The notes under the pieces were generated by a model that ran no database searches, was not told the DNA's origin, and was given only the letters and a program-made list of their open reading frames with translations. Shown here in pieces: positions 27,299 through 35,856 of a stretch of 64,000 nt of DNA. Source of the stretch: CAYWMY01 sp046352935. GTDB lineage: Bacteria; Pseudomonadota; Gammaproteobacteria; Steroidobacterales; Steroidobacteraceae. The stretch is taken from positions 62,001-126,000 of the forward strand of contig JAXMGR010000008.1 in assembly GCA_046352935.1 (NCBI GenBank), in the 5' to 3' direction. Numbering within the stretch: position 1 is the stretch's first letter; every line of letters begins with the position of its first letter. Both the position numbers and the translations under genes were made by a program.

Positions 27299-27327
27299 TT
27301 GACCCGATAACCCATCCTGGGTACTTT
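27299..27327 (+). promoter_or_regulatory. Sigma-70-type promoter candidate of the regulator gene
   Basis: TTGACC (27299-27304) and TACTTT (27322-27327) are separated by 17 bases and lie 25 bases before the regulator start at 27353. The -35 matches five of six consensus bases, the -10 only three. On the other strand TAACAT (27273-27278) is a possible -10 for the thiolase operon, without a good -35. Confidence 0.45.
27310..27322. promoter_or_regulatory. Operator candidate ACCCA-TCC-TGGGT
   Basis: A perfect 5-3-5 inverted repeat lies in the spacer of the promoter at 27299-27327 and touches its -10 box. A protein bound here would block that promoter. The adjacent winged-helix regulator is the obvious candidate, by autoregulation and control of the divergent operon (inference). 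Confidence 0.4.
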
Positions 27328-27352
27328 GACGGCTCCGCCGTGGAGGCTGGCG

Positions 27353-27901
27353 ATGGCACGCAGACACTCCGGGAAGCCCGCGCGCCAGCAGAGCATCGGC
27401 GAACTGGTGCGCCCGCCCAGCGCCGCCGTCGCGGAGCAACTCGTGCTCAGCGCCGTCGCGAGCGGCTTCACGATCGAGATCCTGCGTCGCGCCTACCGTC
27501 TGTTCGACGGCGACCTGCTGCTGTTCCTGGTCTTCGGCGAGATCGCCCATTACAACGTCGCCCGCGCCATACGCTCGCTGGACCTGCATGACACGGTCAC
27601 GGCATCGCTGCAGCGCAGGGACGTGCTCGGCGCGCTGGAGCTGCAGCAGGTCGCACCCTGCAATGCGCTGTCGATCAGCGAGGCGACCGGCATCCCGCGC
27701 GAGACGGTGCGGCGCAAGGTGAAGGAGCTCGAGGCACGCGGCATGATCGCGCGCGAGGGGGCGCGCAAGCTGACCCTGACCCACGAGGCGATCGAGCAGA
27801 TGCAGGCCTCGGGCCTCAACATCACCGGCGACTTCCTGGAGACCGCGCGGACCATCCGCATCCTGCAGGACGCGCTGGCGCGCCGTGGAAAGCCGCGCTG
27901 A
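27353..27901 (+). CDS. Winged-helix transcriptional regulator
   Basis: A 182-residue protein. The ATG at 27353 has GGAGG eight bases upstream. A basic N-terminus is followed by a mainly helical region and then a winged helix-turn-helix at about residues 103-145, with recognition segment SISEATGIPRETVRRKVKELEARG. This resembles MarR/IclR-type wings, but I cannot place it in a named family. It is divergent from the operon 16784-27239 and is the only regulator in the central 40 kb, so it probably controls that operon and perhaps the ring C/D operon. Confidence 0.8.
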   Translation: MARRHSGKPARQQSIGELVRPPSAAVAEQLVLSAVASGFTIEILRRAYRLFDGDLLLFLVFGEIAHYNVARAIRSLDLHDTVTASLQRRDVLGALELQQVAPCNALSISEATGIPRETVRRKVKELEARGMIAREGARKLTLTHEAIEQMQASGLNITGDFLETARTIRILQDALARRGKPR

Positions 27902-27959
27902 GCGCACATCATCACCGGGCTCTGCGCGCCGGGTACGCAGGCCGTTGACCGCATGATGC

Positions 27960-28005
27960 GGATCTGCCGACAGTCTCGAGTCCGGCCTGCTTCACCGGCA
28001 GATCC
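27960..28005. repeat. Inverted repeat between convergent genes
   Basis: GGATCTGCCG (27960-27969) and CGGCAGATCC (27996-28005) form a perfect 10-bp stem with a 26-base loop between the regulator and the convergent GMC gene. Its place fits a bidirectional terminator. The long loop and lack of a T-run make this uncertain. Confidence 0.45.
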
Positions 28006-28021
28006 TCGGTGCCGGCACGCC

Positions 28022-29653
28022 TCATCCGCGGCACGCCGGCGGCCGGCCGAGGATCAGATCGGCCGCCTTCTCCGCGATCATGATCGTCGGCGCATTCGTG
28101 TTGCCGGAGGTGATGACGGGCATCACCGACGCGTCGACCACGCGCAGCCCGTCGAGCCCGCGCAGGCGCAGCTGTGGATCCACCACCGCCGCCGCATCGC
28201 TGCCCATCCGGCAGGTGCCCGCCGGGTGATGGGTGGTGCAGCCGATGCGTGCGGCGTAGTCGAGCAGCCGGTCATCACCGAGAGCGTCGGCAGCCGGTCG
28301 CCAGACGGCCTCGACGAGCGGCGCGAGCGCGGGCTGCGCCGCCGCGCGCAGCGCGAGTCGCATGCCGGCCAGGGTGACGCGGATGTCGTCCTCGTGCCGC
28401 AGGTAGTCGAGCGTGAAGGCCGGCGCCGCGGCTGGATCCGGAGAACGCAGGAACAGCCGGCCGCGCGACCGGGGCTGCAGACCGCAGGGCGCGAGCGTCA
28501 TCCCCGGCCAGGGATCCGGCTCCTTGGCCACTTCGCCGCTCTCGTTCACGGGCCCCGTCAGGGGCAGGCAGTGGAACTGCAGGTCCGGACGGCTCGCGCC
28601 CGCATGGCTGCGTGCAAAGACGCCGACTTCTGCGGCCGGCATGCTCATCGCGCCGCGGCGCGCGACCAGGTAGCGGATCACCTCCCAGCCGAGGCGCCAG
28701 CCGGCGAGCCGCTGGTTGAGGCTGGGACTGCCGGACTTCAGCCGCCACATCATGGGCACGATGAAATGGTCCTGCAGGCCGGCGCCGACGCCGGGCAGGT
28801 CGCGCACGACCGGAATGCCCAGTCGCTGCAGATCGGCTGCCGGACCGACGCCCGAGAGCATCAGCAGTTTCGGGGAATCGAGGGCGCCGGCGCAGAGCAG
28901 CACCTCGCGCCGCGCCGATGCGCTCGCCACGCTGCCGGCCTGGCGATACCGGACACCGGCCACTTGGCCGTCGGCGATCAGCAGTTGCTCGGCGAGCGCG
29001 CCGGTGACGACGACGAGGTTCGCCCGCCCGCGCACGGGATGAAGGAAGCTGCGCGAGGTGGCCCAGCGCTCCGCAGCGCGCATCGTGGTCTGGTAGTAGC
29101 CGACCCCTTCCTGGGCGGCGCCGTTGAAATCCGCATTGGCCGGCACCCCGGCCTGCTCGAAGGCGCGGACGATGTGAGCACCGATCGGATTGACCGCCGG
29201 CAGGTCGGAAACCGGCATGGGGCCGCCGACGCCGTGGTGCGGATCGCGAATGTGCTGCTGATCCTCCGAGCGCAGGAAGTAAGGCCGCACCGAGGCCCAG
29301 TCCCAGCCGGTGGCGCCCGCGGCGGCCCAGCCGTCGTAGTCCTCGGCCTGGCCGCGGACGTAGATCATGCCGTTGACCGTCGAGCAGCCGCCGAGGATGC
29401 GGCCCCGTGGCAGCGTATGACGACGGCCCGCCGTTCCCGCCTCCGGCTCGGACCGGTAGAGCCACACGTAGCGCGGGTCCGTGGTGATCCGGCCCCAGCC
29501 GGCCGGCATGCGGGTGAGCAGGTCGCCATCCTTGCCGCCCGCGTCGAGGAGCAGGACGCGCGAAGTCGGGTTCGCGCTGAGCCGGTTGGCCAGGACGCAA
29601 CCCGCCGAGCCGGCACCGATGATGATGTAGTCGAACTGCCCGGCTTCCCTCAA
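28022..29653 (-). CDS. GMC-family FAD-dependent alcohol oxidoreductase
   Basis: A 543-residue glucose-methanol-choline oxidoreductase. I place the start at a TTG (29653) with GAGGAG eight bases upstream. It yields MREAGQFDYIIIGAGSAG, the normal family N-terminus, and there is no Met in a sensible place. The FAD loop is GAGSAG. The C-terminal active site has HHPAGTCRMG, and the family Asn/His region is NTNAPTIMIAEKA. It would oxidise an alcohol, perhaps a sterol hydroxyl or a side-chain primary alcohol. It is the last gene of the ring C/D operon. Confidence 0.87.
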   Translation of the reverse strand: MREAGQFDYIIIGAGSAGCVLANRLSANPTSRVLLLDAGGKDGDLLTRMPAGWGRITTDPRYVWLYRSEPEAGTAGRRHTLPRGRILGGCSTVNGMIYVRGQAEDYDGWAAAGATGWDWASVRPYFLRSEDQQHIRDPHHGVGGPMPVSDLPAVNPIGAHIVRAFEQAGVPANADFNGAAQEGVGYYQTTMRAAERWATSRSFLHPVRGRANLVVVTGALAEQLLIADGQVAGVRYRQAGSVASASARREVLLCAGALDSPKLLMLSGVGPAADLQRLGIPVVRDLPGVGAGLQDHFIVPMMWRLKSGSPSLNQRLAGWRLGWEVIRYLVARRGAMSMPAAEVGVFARSHAGASRPDLQFHCLPLTGPVNESGEVAKEPDPWPGMTLAPCGLQPRSRGRLFLRSPDPAAAPAFTLDYLRHEDDIRVTLAGMRLALRAAAQPALAPLVEAVWRPAADALGDDRLLDYAARIGCTTHHPAGTCRMGSDAAAVVDPQLRLRGLDGLRVVDASVMPVITSGNTNAPTIMIAEKAADLILGRPPACRG

Positions 29654-29684
29654 CGCGGCGGCTCCTCGCTGCGGGCCGGCACCG

Positions 29685-30887
29685 TCAGTCGACCTCGAAC
29701 AGGCCGGCGGCACCCATGCCGCCACCGATGCACATGGAGACGACCACGCGGCGCAGGCCGCGGCGGCGCGCCTCGAGCAGCGCATGGCCCACCAGGCGGG
29801 CGCCCGACATGCCGAAGGGATGACCGATGGCGATGGCGCCACCGTTGACATTCAGCCGCTCGTTCGGGATGCCGAGCGCATCGCGGCAGTAGAGCACCTG
29901 GCAGGCGAAGGCCTCGTTGATCTCCCAGAGGTCGACATCCGCGACACCGAGTCCGAAGCGTTTCAGCAGCCTGGGGATCGCATGGACCGGACCGATGCCC
30001 ATTTCGTCGGGCTGGCAGCCGGCGACCGCCACACCGCGATAGACGCCGAGCGGCGCGAGGCCACGCCGTCGTGCTTCCTCGCGACTCATGAGCAGCGCAG
30101 CCGCCGCGCCGTCGGACAGCTGCGAGGCATTGCCGGCCGTGACGAACTCGCCCTGTGCGACCCAGCTGCCGTCCTTCCACACGGGCTTGAGGGCCTGGAG
30201 ACTCGCCAGCGTCGTGTCGGCGCGGTTGCATTCGTCGCGGTCCGCGAGCACCTCCTGGCTGCCGGCCGGATTGCCATCCTTGTCGAAGAGGAGCCTGCTC
30301 GCCGTGAGCGGCACGATCTCCTCGGCGAACAGGTTCTTCCCCTGTGCCGCCGCGGTGCGCTGCTGGCTCTGCAGCGCGTACTCGTCCTGGGCCAGGCGCG
30401 CGATGCCGTAGCGTCGCGCGACGATCTCGGCCGTCTCGATCATCGGGATGTAGGCCGCCGGCACGCGTGCCAGCACGGCCTGCGACTGGGCGCGGTGCGC
30501 GTTCTTGTACTTGTTCTGCGTCAGCGAGATCGACTCGACGCCACCCGCGACGGCGATCTTCATCTCCCCGGTCACGATGGCCTTGGCCGCGACGTCGATG
30601 GCCATCAGGCCCGAGGCGCACATGCGGTCCAGCGCCATGCCGGGCACGCTCTCGGGCAGGCCGGCCGTGTACGCGCACAGGCGGCCGATGTTGTAGCCCT
30701 GCGTGCCCTGCTGGGCGGCGGCGCCCATGATCACGTCCTCGACCTCACCGGGCTCGACGCCGGCCCGTTCGACGACGGCCCTGACCACGTGACCCCCGAG
30801 CACCGGCGCCTCGGTGTCGTTGAAGGAGCCGCGATAGGACTTCGCGAGCGCGGTGCGCGCAGTGGAGACGATGACGGCTTCGGACAT
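29685..30887 (-). CDS. Acetyl-CoA acyltransferase (thiolase)
   Basis: A 400-residue thiolase. The ATG at 30887 has AGGA seven bases upstream. Cys90 is in DRMCASG, the His is in GHPFGMSG, and the second Cys is in CIGGGMGAAG, so the active site is complete. It should carry out a thiolytic step on a 3-ketoacyl-CoA from ring or side-chain oxidation. It is one of two genuine thiolases in this operon; the other is at 33618. Which acts on which intermediate cannot be told from sequence. Confidence 0.9.
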   Translation of the reverse strand: MSEAVIVSTARTALAKSYRGSFNDTEAPVLGGHVVRAVVERAGVEPGEVEDVIMGAAAQQGTQGYNIGRLCAYTAGLPESVPGMALDRMCASGLMAIDVAAKAIVTGEMKIAVAGGVESISLTQNKYKNAHRAQSQAVLARVPAAYIPMIETAEIVARRYGIARLAQDEYALQSQQRTAAAQGKNLFAEEIVPLTASRLLFDKDGNPAGSQEVLADRDECNRADTTLASLQALKPVWKDGSWVAQGEFVTAGNASQLSDGAAAALLMSREEARRRGLAPLGVYRGVAVAGCQPDEMGIGPVHAIPRLLKRFGLGVADVDLWEINEAFACQVLYCRDALGIPNERLNVNGGAIAIGHPFGMSGARLVGHALLEARRRGLRRVVVSMCIGGGMGAAGLFEVD

Positions 30888-30900
30888 GCTCTTTTCCTGT

Positions 30901-31359
30901 CTATGCGAACGTGTAACGGCTGACGGTGTCGACGACGCAGGCGGGTCGTTCGGAACCTTCGATCTCGATGGTGACGCGCACGGTGGTCTGCACCGCCGCA
31001 CCGACCTGCTCGACCTTGACGAGCTCGCCGCGGCCGCGCAGGCGCGAGCCCACCCTGACCGGCGCCGGGAAACGCACGCGGTCGCAACCGACGTTGACGC
31101 CCATCTTCATGTTCTCGACCTTCACCAGCTCCGGCAGGAAGACATTCACCAGCGCCAGCGTCAGGTAGCCGTGCGCGATGCAGGCGCCGAACGGGCCGTC
31201 CTTCGCGCGCACGGGATCGACGTGGATCCACTGGTGATCGTCCGTGGCATCGGCGAACAGATCGATCCGCTTCTGGCTGACCTCGATCCAGCCGGTCACG
31301 CCGAGATCGCGGCCCTGGGCGGCGAACAGTTCGGCGGCACTCGAGAACACGTTGGCCAC
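30901..31359 (-). CDS. MaoC-like (R)-specific enoyl-CoA hydratase
   Basis: A 152-residue hot-dog-fold hydratase starting at a GTG with GAGG nine bases upstream. The catalytic Asp41/His46 dyad is in ATDDHQWIHVD, followed by GPFGACIAHGYL, the usual MaoC pattern. It adds water to an enoyl-CoA to give a 3(R)-hydroxyacyl-CoA. The SDR gene upstream ends ten bases before it. Together with the SDR at 32718, which looks like the dehydrogenase part of peroxisomal multifunctional enzyme 2, it could form a split MFE-2 pathway. Confidence 0.88.
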   Translation of the reverse strand: MANVFSSAAELFAAQGRDLGVTGWIEVSQKRIDLFADATDDHQWIHVDPVRAKDGPFGACIAHGYLTLALVNVFLPELVKVENMKMGVNVGCDRVRFPAPVRVGSRLRGRGELVKVEQVGAAVQTTVRVTIEIEGSERPACVVDTVSRYTFA

Positions 31360-31369
31360 GCCGATCGCC

Positions 31370-32155
31370 TCAGGGGTGCTGGGAGCTGACCGAGATCACT
31401 TCGCCGACGAGGTAGGAGGCGTAGTCGCTCGCCAGGAACATCATCACATTGGCGACCTCCCACACTTCGGCGCCACGGCCGAAGGCCTCGCGGCTCATGA
31501 GCCGGGCGAGCAGCTCCTCGGAAGCGGACTTCCTGAGGAAGGCGTGCACGGCAAACGACGGCGCGACGGCGTTGATCCGCACGCCGTGCTCGGCCGCCTC
31601 CAGACCGGCACAGCGTGTCAGCGCCATGACGCCGGCCTTGGCGGCGGCGTAGTGGGCCTGTTCCTTCTGCGCGCGCCAGCCGAGCACCGAGGCGTTGTTG
31701 ACGATCGCGCCGCGGCCGCGCCGCTGCATGTGCGGCAGCACGGCACGGATCATCCGGAACGTGCCCGTGAGGCTGACGTCGAGGACCTTGTGCCATTCGT
31801 CGTCGGTCATGTCGACCAGCTTCTTCTCCGTTCCGAGTCCGGCGTTGTTGATGAGCACATCGATGCCGCCCAGTCTTTCCTCGGCGGCAGCGACCAGGGC
31901 CTGGACCTCGCTCTCGACGGCGACGTTGCACAGCTGACCCCAGACGTGGTCGACACCGTGCTCACGGCGCAGCGTCGCCACGGCCGCGTCGAGTCGCTTC
32001 GCGTGGATGTCGGAGATCATCAGCGCACGACAGCCCTCTTCGAGCGCTCGCGTCGCGGCGGCGAAGCCGATACCGGCACCCGCGGCGGCCGTGATCAGCA
32101 CCGACCTGCCCGCGAGCAACTGATGGCCTGGTACGTAATCCGGAATTGGTGTCAT
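31370..32155 (-). CDS. Short-chain dehydrogenase/reductase (TAAAGAGIG type)
   Basis: A 261-residue SDR. The ATG at 32155 with AGGGA six bases upstream is preferred to one 33 bases further up. The dinucleotide loop is TAAAGAGIG, with Ala in place of the first Gly. As I recall, SDRs linked to the cholesterol ring C/D regulon, such as IpdF-type enzymes, share this variant, but I could not check. NNAG, Ser and YAAAK are intact. The place in the ipd operon fits reduction or oxidation of the ring ketone/hydroxyl of HIP-CoA (inference). Confidence 0.82.
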   Translation of the reverse strand: MTPIPDYVPGHQLLAGRSVLITAAAGAGIGFAAATRALEEGCRALMISDIHAKRLDAAVATLRREHGVDHVWGQLCNVAVESEVQALVAAAEERLGGIDVLINNAGLGTEKKLVDMTDDEWHKVLDVSLTGTFRMIRAVLPHMQRRGRGAIVNNASVLGWRAQKEQAHYAAAKAGVMALTRCAGLEAAEHGVRINAVAPSFAVHAFLRKSASEELLARLMSREAFGRGAEVWEVANVMMFLASDYASYLVGEVISVSSQHP

Positions 32156-32206
32156 GAGATTCCCTATGTCTCCCTTGCCAGGAAACAATTTCCCCGACCC
32201 GGAGGA

Positions 32207-32659
32207 TCAAGCGTCCTTTGGATCAATCTGCCCAAGCGTAATGCTGAATCCGCATTGAGCACGCGAATCGAGAACATGTTCCTCGTATTTCCTGAAGAGC
32301 CCGCCCAGGTGACTGTCGATTTCCGATTGCGAGTAGTCGAGAGAATGAGTGGCAGATACTCCTGCAGACTCGGCTTTCTGCTTGGCAACTGCGCCGTCGT
32401 CCACTTGAAAGACGACATTCAGTACTCCTTCACCATTGCGTTCCAGAAAGGCCGAAACGATGCTGTCCCTCTCATGGCCTGCCGCAGGTGCGATGAGTTC
32501 GATACCCGCATCCCAACTGATCGCGACATCAATGCCATAGGGCGCACCAGTCCAGTTCGCCTCCGTGAAGGTCGCACCGAGGACCGCTGAGAAATACTTC
32601 TTGGATGTCTCGATGTTCCGAACTGCCAGGATGACGCGATTGATCCCTTGGAGTCCCAT
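32207..32659 (-). CDS. VOC-family protein (glyoxalase fold), atypical base composition
   Basis: A 150-residue vicinal-oxygen-chelate protein. NRVILAVRNIETSKKYFSAVLG is the typical first beta-alpha-beta unit, and IELIAP lies in the expected strand. The usual metal-binding His near the start is Asn (INRV), so it may not bind metal in the normal way. Base composition differs clearly from its neighbours: the three 60-base lines I counted (32221-32400) are about 48-57% G+C. It also uses codons rare elsewhere here, which suggests recent transfer. Methylmalonyl-CoA epimerases belong to this fold, but the function is unknown. Confidence 0.75.
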   Translation of the reverse strand: MGLQGINRVILAVRNIETSKKYFSAVLGATFTEANWTGAPYGIDVAISWDAGIELIAPAAGHERDSIVSAFLERNGEGVLNVVFQVDDGAVAKQKAESAGVSATHSLDYSQSEIDSHLGGLFRKYEEHVLDSRAQCGFSITLGQIDPKDA

Positions 32660-32717
32660 TCAGCAGTCCACCTCTCGTCACGTCTTGTGGTTGCGCACAC
32701 GACGACGGGTCAGAAAT

Positions 32718-33599
32718 TCACGAACCCCACACCTTCTGCGGCGGCACGGCACGGCCTAGCAACTCGCGCACCACGGCACCGACCTCTTCCGACTCCCAGC
32801 GCGAGCCGCCCTTGCGCTTCTCCGGGCCGCTGCGCCAGCCGTCACAGACCGCGATGCGGTCGCCTTCGATCTCGAAGACCTGGCCCGTGACATCGCGCGA
32901 ATCCTCGCTGACGAGCCACACGACCAGGCTCGCGACGTTCGCGGGATCGTAGAAGTCGAAGCTGCCGTCCTCCGGCTTCCTGACCTTGTCCGGCATGCCG
33001 GCGAGCGTCATCGCGGTGCGGGCCGCCGGCGCGAGCGCGTTGACGGCGACGCCGTAGCGCCTCAGCTCGGCAGCCTGGTTGAGTGTCAGGGTCGCGATGC
33101 CGCCCTTCGCGGCCGCATAGTTGGACTGGCCGACCGAGCCCTGCAGGCCCGCGCCGGACGTCGTGTTGATGATGCGCGCATCGGCGGGCGTCCCCGCCTT
33201 CGACAGGTCGCGCCAGCGCCGGCCGAGGATGTTCGCCAGGCAGAAGTGACCGCGCAGGTGCACCTTCATGACCAGGTCCCAGTCCTCCTCGGTCAGACTG
33301 AGGAACATGCGGTCGCGCAGGATGCCGGCATTGTTCACGAGCGCGTGCACTTCGCCGAACGCGGCGAGCGCCGCATCGACGATCCGCTGCGCCGTCGCGA
33401 GTGTCGTGATGTCGTCGCCGCTGGCGATGGCCCTGCCACCCCTGGCGGTGATCTCGGCGACCACTTCGCTGGCAGCGTCCAGCCGGATGTCGTTGACGAC
33501 GACATTGGCACCGGCTGCCGCGAGCTCCAGCGCGTAGGCGCGGCCCAGGCCGGCGCCGGCGCCGGTGATGATGACGGTTCTGTTGTCGCAGCAGCCCAT
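32718..33599 (-). CDS. 3-hydroxyacyl-CoA dehydrogenase-type SDR (MFE-2/Hsd4A-like)
   Basis: A 293-residue SDR with TGAGAGLGRAYA and VVVNDI. NNAGILRD follows, then TTSGAGLQG, with the catalytic Tyr/Lys in YAAAK. This combination marks the (3R)-hydroxyacyl-CoA dehydrogenase domain of peroxisomal MFE-2 and bacterial steroid homologues. It would oxidise a 3-hydroxyacyl-CoA, probably after a MaoC hydratase. The C-terminal tail of about 40 residues (from WRSGPEKRKGG) is longer than in plain SDRs, also as in that group. It follows the thiolase at 33618 by 18 bases. Confidence 0.87.
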   Translation of the reverse strand: MGCCDNRTVIITGAGAGLGRAYALELAAAGANVVVNDIRLDAASEVVAEITARGGRAIASGDDITTLATAQRIVDAALAAFGEVHALVNNAGILRDRMFLSLTEEDWDLVMKVHLRGHFCLANILGRRWRDLSKAGTPADARIINTTSGAGLQGSVGQSNYAAAKGGIATLTLNQAAELRRYGVAVNALAPAARTAMTLAGMPDKVRKPEDGSFDFYDPANVASLVVWLVSEDSRDVTGQVFEIEGDRIAVCDGWRSGPEKRKGGSRWESEEVGAVVRELLGRAVPPQKVWGS

Positions 33600-33617
33600 G
33601 ATCTGTTCTTCCCGTCC

Positions 33618-34778
33618 TCAGAGTCTTTCGATGATGGTGACGTTGGCCTGCCCGCCGCCCTCGCACATGGTCTGCAGCCCGTAGCGGCTGCCGCGGCGCT
33701 CGAGCTCGTGCAGCAGGGTGGTCATGAGCTTCGTGCCGGAGGCTCCGAGCGGATGGCCGAGCGCGATGGCGCCACCATTGACGTTGGTGCGCTCGTGCGG
33801 ATAGCCCGTCTCCCTGAGCCAGGCCATGACCACGGAGGCGAAGGCCTCGTTGATCTCGACGAGGTCGATGTCCGCGAGCTTCATGCCCGCCTTCGCGAGG
33901 GCGCGGGCGGTGGCGGGAATCGGCGCCGTCAGGTGCCAGATCGGGTCATCGGCACGGACACCGAGGTGGTGGATGCGGGCCCGCGGTCTGAGGCCGTAGC
34001 GTGCGAGCGCGGCTTCGGAGACCACCAGCACGGCGGAAGCGGCATCGCAGGTGGAACTGGAGACGGCCGCGGTGATCTTGGGATAGGCCGGATCGACCGG
34101 CTCCAGCGTGGCCATTTTCTCCAGGGTCGACTGGCGGGCCGTCTCGTCCATGCGGAAGTCGCCGAAGGGGACCACCTCGCGGTTGAAGCGACCTTCGGCG
34201 ATGGCCCGCAGCGCGCGGTCGTGGCTCTCCTTCGCGAACACTTCCATCTCCTCGCGGGAGATGTTCCAGTGATCCGCGATGCGCTGCGCGGCGTAGAACT
34301 GATTCACCGGTGCATCGCCGAAGCGCGCCCGCCAGCCCCTGCTCTCGGCGAAGGGCGTCGTGAAGCCGAGCGGCTGGCCGGCGAGCATGGCCGAGGAGAT
34401 CGGGATGCTGCTCATCGTCTGCACGCCGCCGGCCAGCACCACGTCCTGCGTGCCGCTCATCACCGCCTGCGCGGCGAAGTGCACGGCCTGCTGCGACGAT
34501 CCGCACTGGCGGTCGACGGTGGTGCCGGGAACGGCCAGTGGCAGCCCGGCGGCCAGCCAGGCGGTCCGTGCGATGTCGCCGGCCAGCGCGCCGATGGTGT
34601 CGACGCAGCCGAAGATGACGTCGTCGTAGTCCTCGGCGGGAATCGGGTTGCGCTCGACGATGGCCTTGATCACGTGCGCGCCGAGATCGGCGCCATGGAC
34701 CTGGGCCAGGGAACCCCGGCGCCTGCCGGTGGGCGAACGCAGCGCATCGACGATGTAGGCCTGCACAGTACCGACCAT
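33618..34778 (-). CDS. Steroid-type thiolase (FadA6-like)
   Basis: A 386-residue thiolase. Cys92 lies in DRQCGSSQQA, the His in GHPLGASG and the second Cys in CEGGGQAN. GSSQQAVHFAAQAV and GGVQTMSSIPI are typical of steroid thiolases of the FadA5/FadA6 kind. A GTG at 34790 overlaps the TGA of the upstream dehydrogenase (GTGA) and is an alternative start. Its place after ipdC, echA20 and a dehydrogenase pair fits FadA6, which cleaves the beta-keto acyl-CoA formed after ring opening (assignment by context). Confidence 0.87.
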   Translation of the reverse strand: MVGTVQAYIVDALRSPTGRRRGSLAQVHGADLGAHVIKAIVERNPIPAEDYDDVIFGCVDTIGALAGDIARTAWLAAGLPLAVPGTTVDRQCGSSQQAVHFAAQAVMSGTQDVVLAGGVQTMSSIPISSAMLAGQPLGFTTPFAESRGWRARFGDAPVNQFYAAQRIADHWNISREEMEVFAKESHDRALRAIAEGRFNREVVPFGDFRMDETARQSTLEKMATLEPVDPAYPKITAAVSSSTCDAASAVLVVSEAALARYGLRPRARIHHLGVRADDPIWHLTAPIPATARALAKAGMKLADIDLVEINEAFASVVMAWLRETGYPHERTNVNGGAIALGHPLGASGTKLMTTLLHELERRGSRYGLQTMCEGGGQANVTIIERL

Positions 34779-34786
34779 GGATGGTT

Positions 34787-35845
34787 TCACTCGATGAGGG
34801 ACCGACCGGGACCCAGCGGTGCGCCCTCGGCGAGCACGAAGTCCGCCACCCGGGTCTTGTGGAACCCGCGGTCGCCCCAGGCGGCGTCGAGGGCCCAGGC
34901 ACGCTTCATGAACATCTGCAGGTCGACCTCCCACGTGTAGCCCATCGCGCCGTGCACCTGGATGCCGTGACGCGCCGCCAGCCAGGCCGCCTCGCCGGCC
35001 GCGAGCCGGGCGTGCGAGATGTGCGCTGCGCGGTCGGGGTGCCCGCGACGCAGCCGGTCGGCGGCCCGGTAGAGCACGGGCTTCGCGAACTCGATCTTCG
35101 TGAGCACGTCGGCGAGATGATGCTTGACGGCCTGGAACGACCCGATGGGGCGGCCGAACTGCTTGCGCTGCGCGACATAGTCGACCGAGAGATCGAGCAT
35201 GCGCTGCGCGAGGCCGAGGAGTTGTCCCGCGACGCACAGCGCGCCGCGGTCGAGTGTCTCGGCCCACAGCGCACGGCCCGTCTGCGCGTCGGCGACGCAG
35301 GTCGCGGGATCCGGCGTCCAGCGCACCGCGCCGAGCCGGCGTGACAGGTCGACGCTCGGGTTGGCCGTCACCTCGACCCGATCGCGCGGCACCGCGTGCA
35401 CCTCGCCCTCGTGATGGAGCAACAGCAGATCGGCGAGATGCGCGTCGGCGACCAGCGGATTGACCGTATGGCCGACGGCGATGCGCGCCGAGCCCTCGAC
35501 GATCCGCGGCAGCCATTCACTGCGTACCGCGACATCGGCCGGCAGCGCCGACAGCAGGCCCGCGGCGATGCAGGCCGTTTCCGACAGGGAGTCGGGGATG
35601 GCGTAATAGCCGAGTTCCTGGGTGACCAGCGCCCAGTCGACGTCGCTCATGCCCATGCCGCCGAAGCTCTCGGGCACGGACAGCCCCGTGAGCCCCTGGG
35701 CCGCGATCCTGGCGCGCAGGGCCGGTGAACGGCCCGCGTCGGTTTCCCAGATCTCCCGCAGCATCTCGGGAGCCACTTCGCCCATGAAGAAGCGGCTGAT
35801 CGCGGCACGGAATGCAACCTGGTCCTCGGTGAAGGTGAAATCCAT
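34787..35845 (-). CDS. Acyl-CoA dehydrogenase, beta-type partner subunit
   Basis: A 352-residue acyl-CoA dehydrogenase. QRKQFGRPIGSFQAVKH and GAMGYTWE are the flavin-contact motifs. The residue aligned with the helix-G Glu is Gly, and the MCAD-type Glu is also absent, so I read it as the non-catalytic half of a heteromer with the gene at 35857. The ATG at 35845 lies 11 bases after that gene. The longer in-frame opening upstream only shadows the partner gene. The pair matches the FadE31-33-like dehydrogenases of ring C/D catabolism in role, not by proven orthology. Confidence 0.85.
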   Translation of the reverse strand: MDFTFTEDQVAFRAAISRFFMGEVAPEMLREIWETDAGRSPALRARIAAQGLTGLSVPESFGGMGMSDVDWALVTQELGYYAIPDSLSETACIAAGLLSALPADVAVRSEWLPRIVEGSARIAVGHTVNPLVADAHLADLLLLHHEGEVHAVPRDRVEVTANPSVDLSRRLGAVRWTPDPATCVADAQTGRALWAETLDRGALCVAGQLLGLAQRMLDLSVDYVAQRKQFGRPIGSFQAVKHHLADVLTKIEFAKPVLYRAADRLRRGHPDRAAHISHARLAAGEAAWLAARHGIQVHGAMGYTWEVDLQMFMKRAWALDAAWGDRGFHKTRVADFVLAEGAPLGPGRSLIE

Positions 35846-35856
35846 GACGGGATCTC

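Noticed and set aside
27960..28005. A Rho-independent terminator at the 10-bp inverted repeat
   Set aside because: The loop is 26 bases and no T-run follows on either strand, so I list it only as a repeat.
29685..34778. Naming each thiolase fadA5 or fadA6 outright
   Set aside because: Motifs show genuine thiolases, but the exact substrate cannot be assigned without trees or assays, so only likeness is stated.
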